DNA of 8,111 nt from an uncultured bacterium. Its GTDB lineage: Bacteria > Actinomycetota > Coriobacteriia > Coriobacteriales > Coriobacteriaceae. The notes under the pieces are model-generated. The model saw nothing but the letters and a program-made list of their open reading frames with translations. It did no database searches and was not told the origin of the DNA. Position 1 is the first letter of the stretch; every line of letters begins with the position of its first letter. Both the position numbers and the translations under genes were made by a program. The stretch is taken from the NCBI GenBank assembly GCA_905215815.1, contig CAJMRN010000084.1, positions 1 through 8,111 on the forward strand, given 5' to 3'. Of the stretch, positions 7,210-8,111 are shown in pieces.

Positions 7210-8111
7210 TTTCTTGGTACGATCTAGGTAAGCGTCTACTTCTGCTTTTTGGTCTGCCGTAGTTAATTGTTGAACCAATTCGCTTTCCGGAGCTAATACC
7301 ATGAAGGTAACACCAAACATCGTATCGGCACGGGTCGTAAAGATCGTGAATTCCTTGTCGCTGTCTTTTACCTTGAAGCGAACCTCGGCACCTTCGCTGC
7401 GTCCGATCCAGTTCTTTTGGGTCTCTTTCAAGGAATCCGTCCAGTCGATCGTATCCAATCCGTCCAACAGGCGTTGCGCGTAAGCGGATACACGTAAGCA
7501 CCATTGGCGCATGATCTTTTGTTCCACCGGATAGCCTCCACGCTCGGAAACACCGTTCACGACCTCATCATTCGCTAATACGGTACCCAAGGCGGCACAC
7601 CAGTTTACCATGGTCTCGCCACGATAAGCGATCCGGTAGTTGAGTAATATCTCTTGTTTTTCTTTATCGCTCTTGGCTTTCCATTCCTCGGCGGTGAAAC
7701 TAAGTTCCTCTCCGCAAGCTACGTTCAGACCTTCCGTACCACTGGTCTCGAAAGCCTGTATCAACTCGCTGATCGGGCGGGCTTGCTTCTCGTCGTTGCA
7801 GTAGTAGCTGTTGAACATCTTTTGGAATGCCCATTGGGTCCAATGGTAATATTCCGGTTCGCAGGTACGGATTTCGCGGTTCCAGTCGAAAGAGAAACCT
7901 ATCTTATCCAACTGTTCACGGTATCGGTTGATATTGTTGACGGTCGTAATTGCAGGGTGCTGTCCCGTTTGTATGGCATATTGCTCTGCTGGAAGTCCGT
8001 AAGCGTCATATCCCATGGGATTCAGTACATTGAAACCTTGCAGTCGTTTGTAGCGGGCGTAAATATCCGAAGCAATGTAACCTAGCGGATGTCCTACATG
8101 AAGTCCTGCAC
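7186..8111 (-). pseudogene. leuS: Leucyl-tRNA synthetase fragment, N-terminal third, Bacteroidota-like
   Basis: LeuRS is a class I synthetase that charges tRNA-Leu and proofreads through its CP1 editing domain. The frame is open from the window edge (first full codon at 8109) for 308 codons. It contains the HIGH-type ATP site HVGHPLGY (from 8100), then NPMGYDAYGLPAEQYA, SFDWNREIRT, YYHWTQWAFQKMF, MVNWCAALGTVLANDEV and RQWCLRVSAYAQRLL. The CP1 editing domain begins with NWIGRSEGAE, and its threonine-rich motif TTRADTMFG is at 7338-7312. About 45 N-terminal residues are outside the window. After RTERERIA the rest of CP1, the KMSKS loop and the anticodon-binding region are missing, replaced by IF-2. 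The fragment cannot be a working synthetase. Low GC, A/T-ending codons and wording such as GYIASDIYARYKRLQGFNV indicate Parabacteroides/Bacteroides rather than the organism owning the rest of the window. Probably an intact gene in its own genome, truncated here by misassembly. Confidence 0.9.

Noticed and set aside
4867..7227. A 786-codon open frame on the plus strand opposite infB
   Set aside because: It is antisense to a clear IF-2 gene in GC-rich sequence where biased third codon positions suppress stops on the other strand. The translation is a Leu/Val/Gly/Ala-rich mirror of the IF-2 composition without any recognisable domain.
4738..8016. A single 1092-residue gene starting at ATG 8016
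   Set aside because: The frame is open further upstream to the window edge and encodes HVGHPLGY, the LeuRS ATP-binding motif, before that Met. The Met is an internal residue of NPMGYDAYG, and the gene changes identity at 7186-7209.
7210..8111. Horizontal transfer of a foreign leuS into the actinobacterial operon
   Set aside because: Only an N-terminal third is seen, joined in mid-domain to mid-domain of infB with no mobile element, att site or flanking repeat. It would destroy the essential infB N-terminus. A misassembly explains it more simply.
1..8111. tRNA, rRNA, riboswitch or intrinsic terminator sequences
   Set aside because: There is essentially no non-coding space: the largest gap is 15 nt, and I saw no hairpin followed by a T-run in the gaps between genes.

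Overview
The window is a tightly packed, entirely minus-strand block of translation and RNA-maturation genes. It is read from high to low coordinates: infB (5' end missing) – rbfA – DHH/DHHA1 phosphoesterase (nrnA-like) – truB – ribF – dnaG (3' end cut by the window edge). GC is high, codons mostly end in G or C, and gaps between genes are either 11-15 nt or replaced by 4-8 nt overlaps. Gene order and protein style fit a high-GC Gram-positive actinobacterium. The IF-2 and DnaG sequences look most like Coriobacteriia of the Collinsella type; this is recognition from memory, not a search.

The last ~900 bases (about 7210-8111) come from a different source. They encode the N-terminal third of a leucyl-tRNA synthetase of Bacteroidota style (Parabacteroides/Bacteroides-like), with much lower GC and A/T-ending codons. 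This leuS piece runs without a stop into the middle of the infB N-terminal linker, giving one open frame from 8109 to 4738. The join lies within 7186-7209, where both families can encode the same short peptide (TERERIA). By hand count, GC is 47/60 at 7141-7200, 29/60 at 7201-7260 and 23/60 at 7261-7320. The most economical explanation is a chimeric contig from a mixed (gut metagenome) assembly, not a natural fusion protein. The true infB start and whatever precedes it (nusA and ylxR are usual) are therefore absent.

Layout: 1-1335 dnaG (primase, 445 codons, C-terminal helicase-binding part missing); 1328-2335 ribF (riboflavin kinase/FAD synthetase); 2332-3264 truB (tRNA Psi55 synthase); 3280-4323 DHH phosphoesterase; 4316-4726 rbfA (30S maturation factor); 4738-about 7209 infB (IF-2, no N-terminus); about 7186-8111 leuS fragment. 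No gene-free stretch exceeds 15 bases, and I saw no RNA genes, mobile elements, CRISPR arrays or terminators.

In the actinobacterial part, IF-2 drives initiation, RbfA matures the 30S subunit, TruB modifies tRNA and the DHH enzyme probably degrades nanoRNA or pAp. RibF makes FMN/FAD, and DnaG is translationally coupled behind it through a GTG start inside the ribF stop region. I found no convincing undescribed system. The main point for a reader is the leuS::infB junction, which should not be propagated as a real fusion gene.
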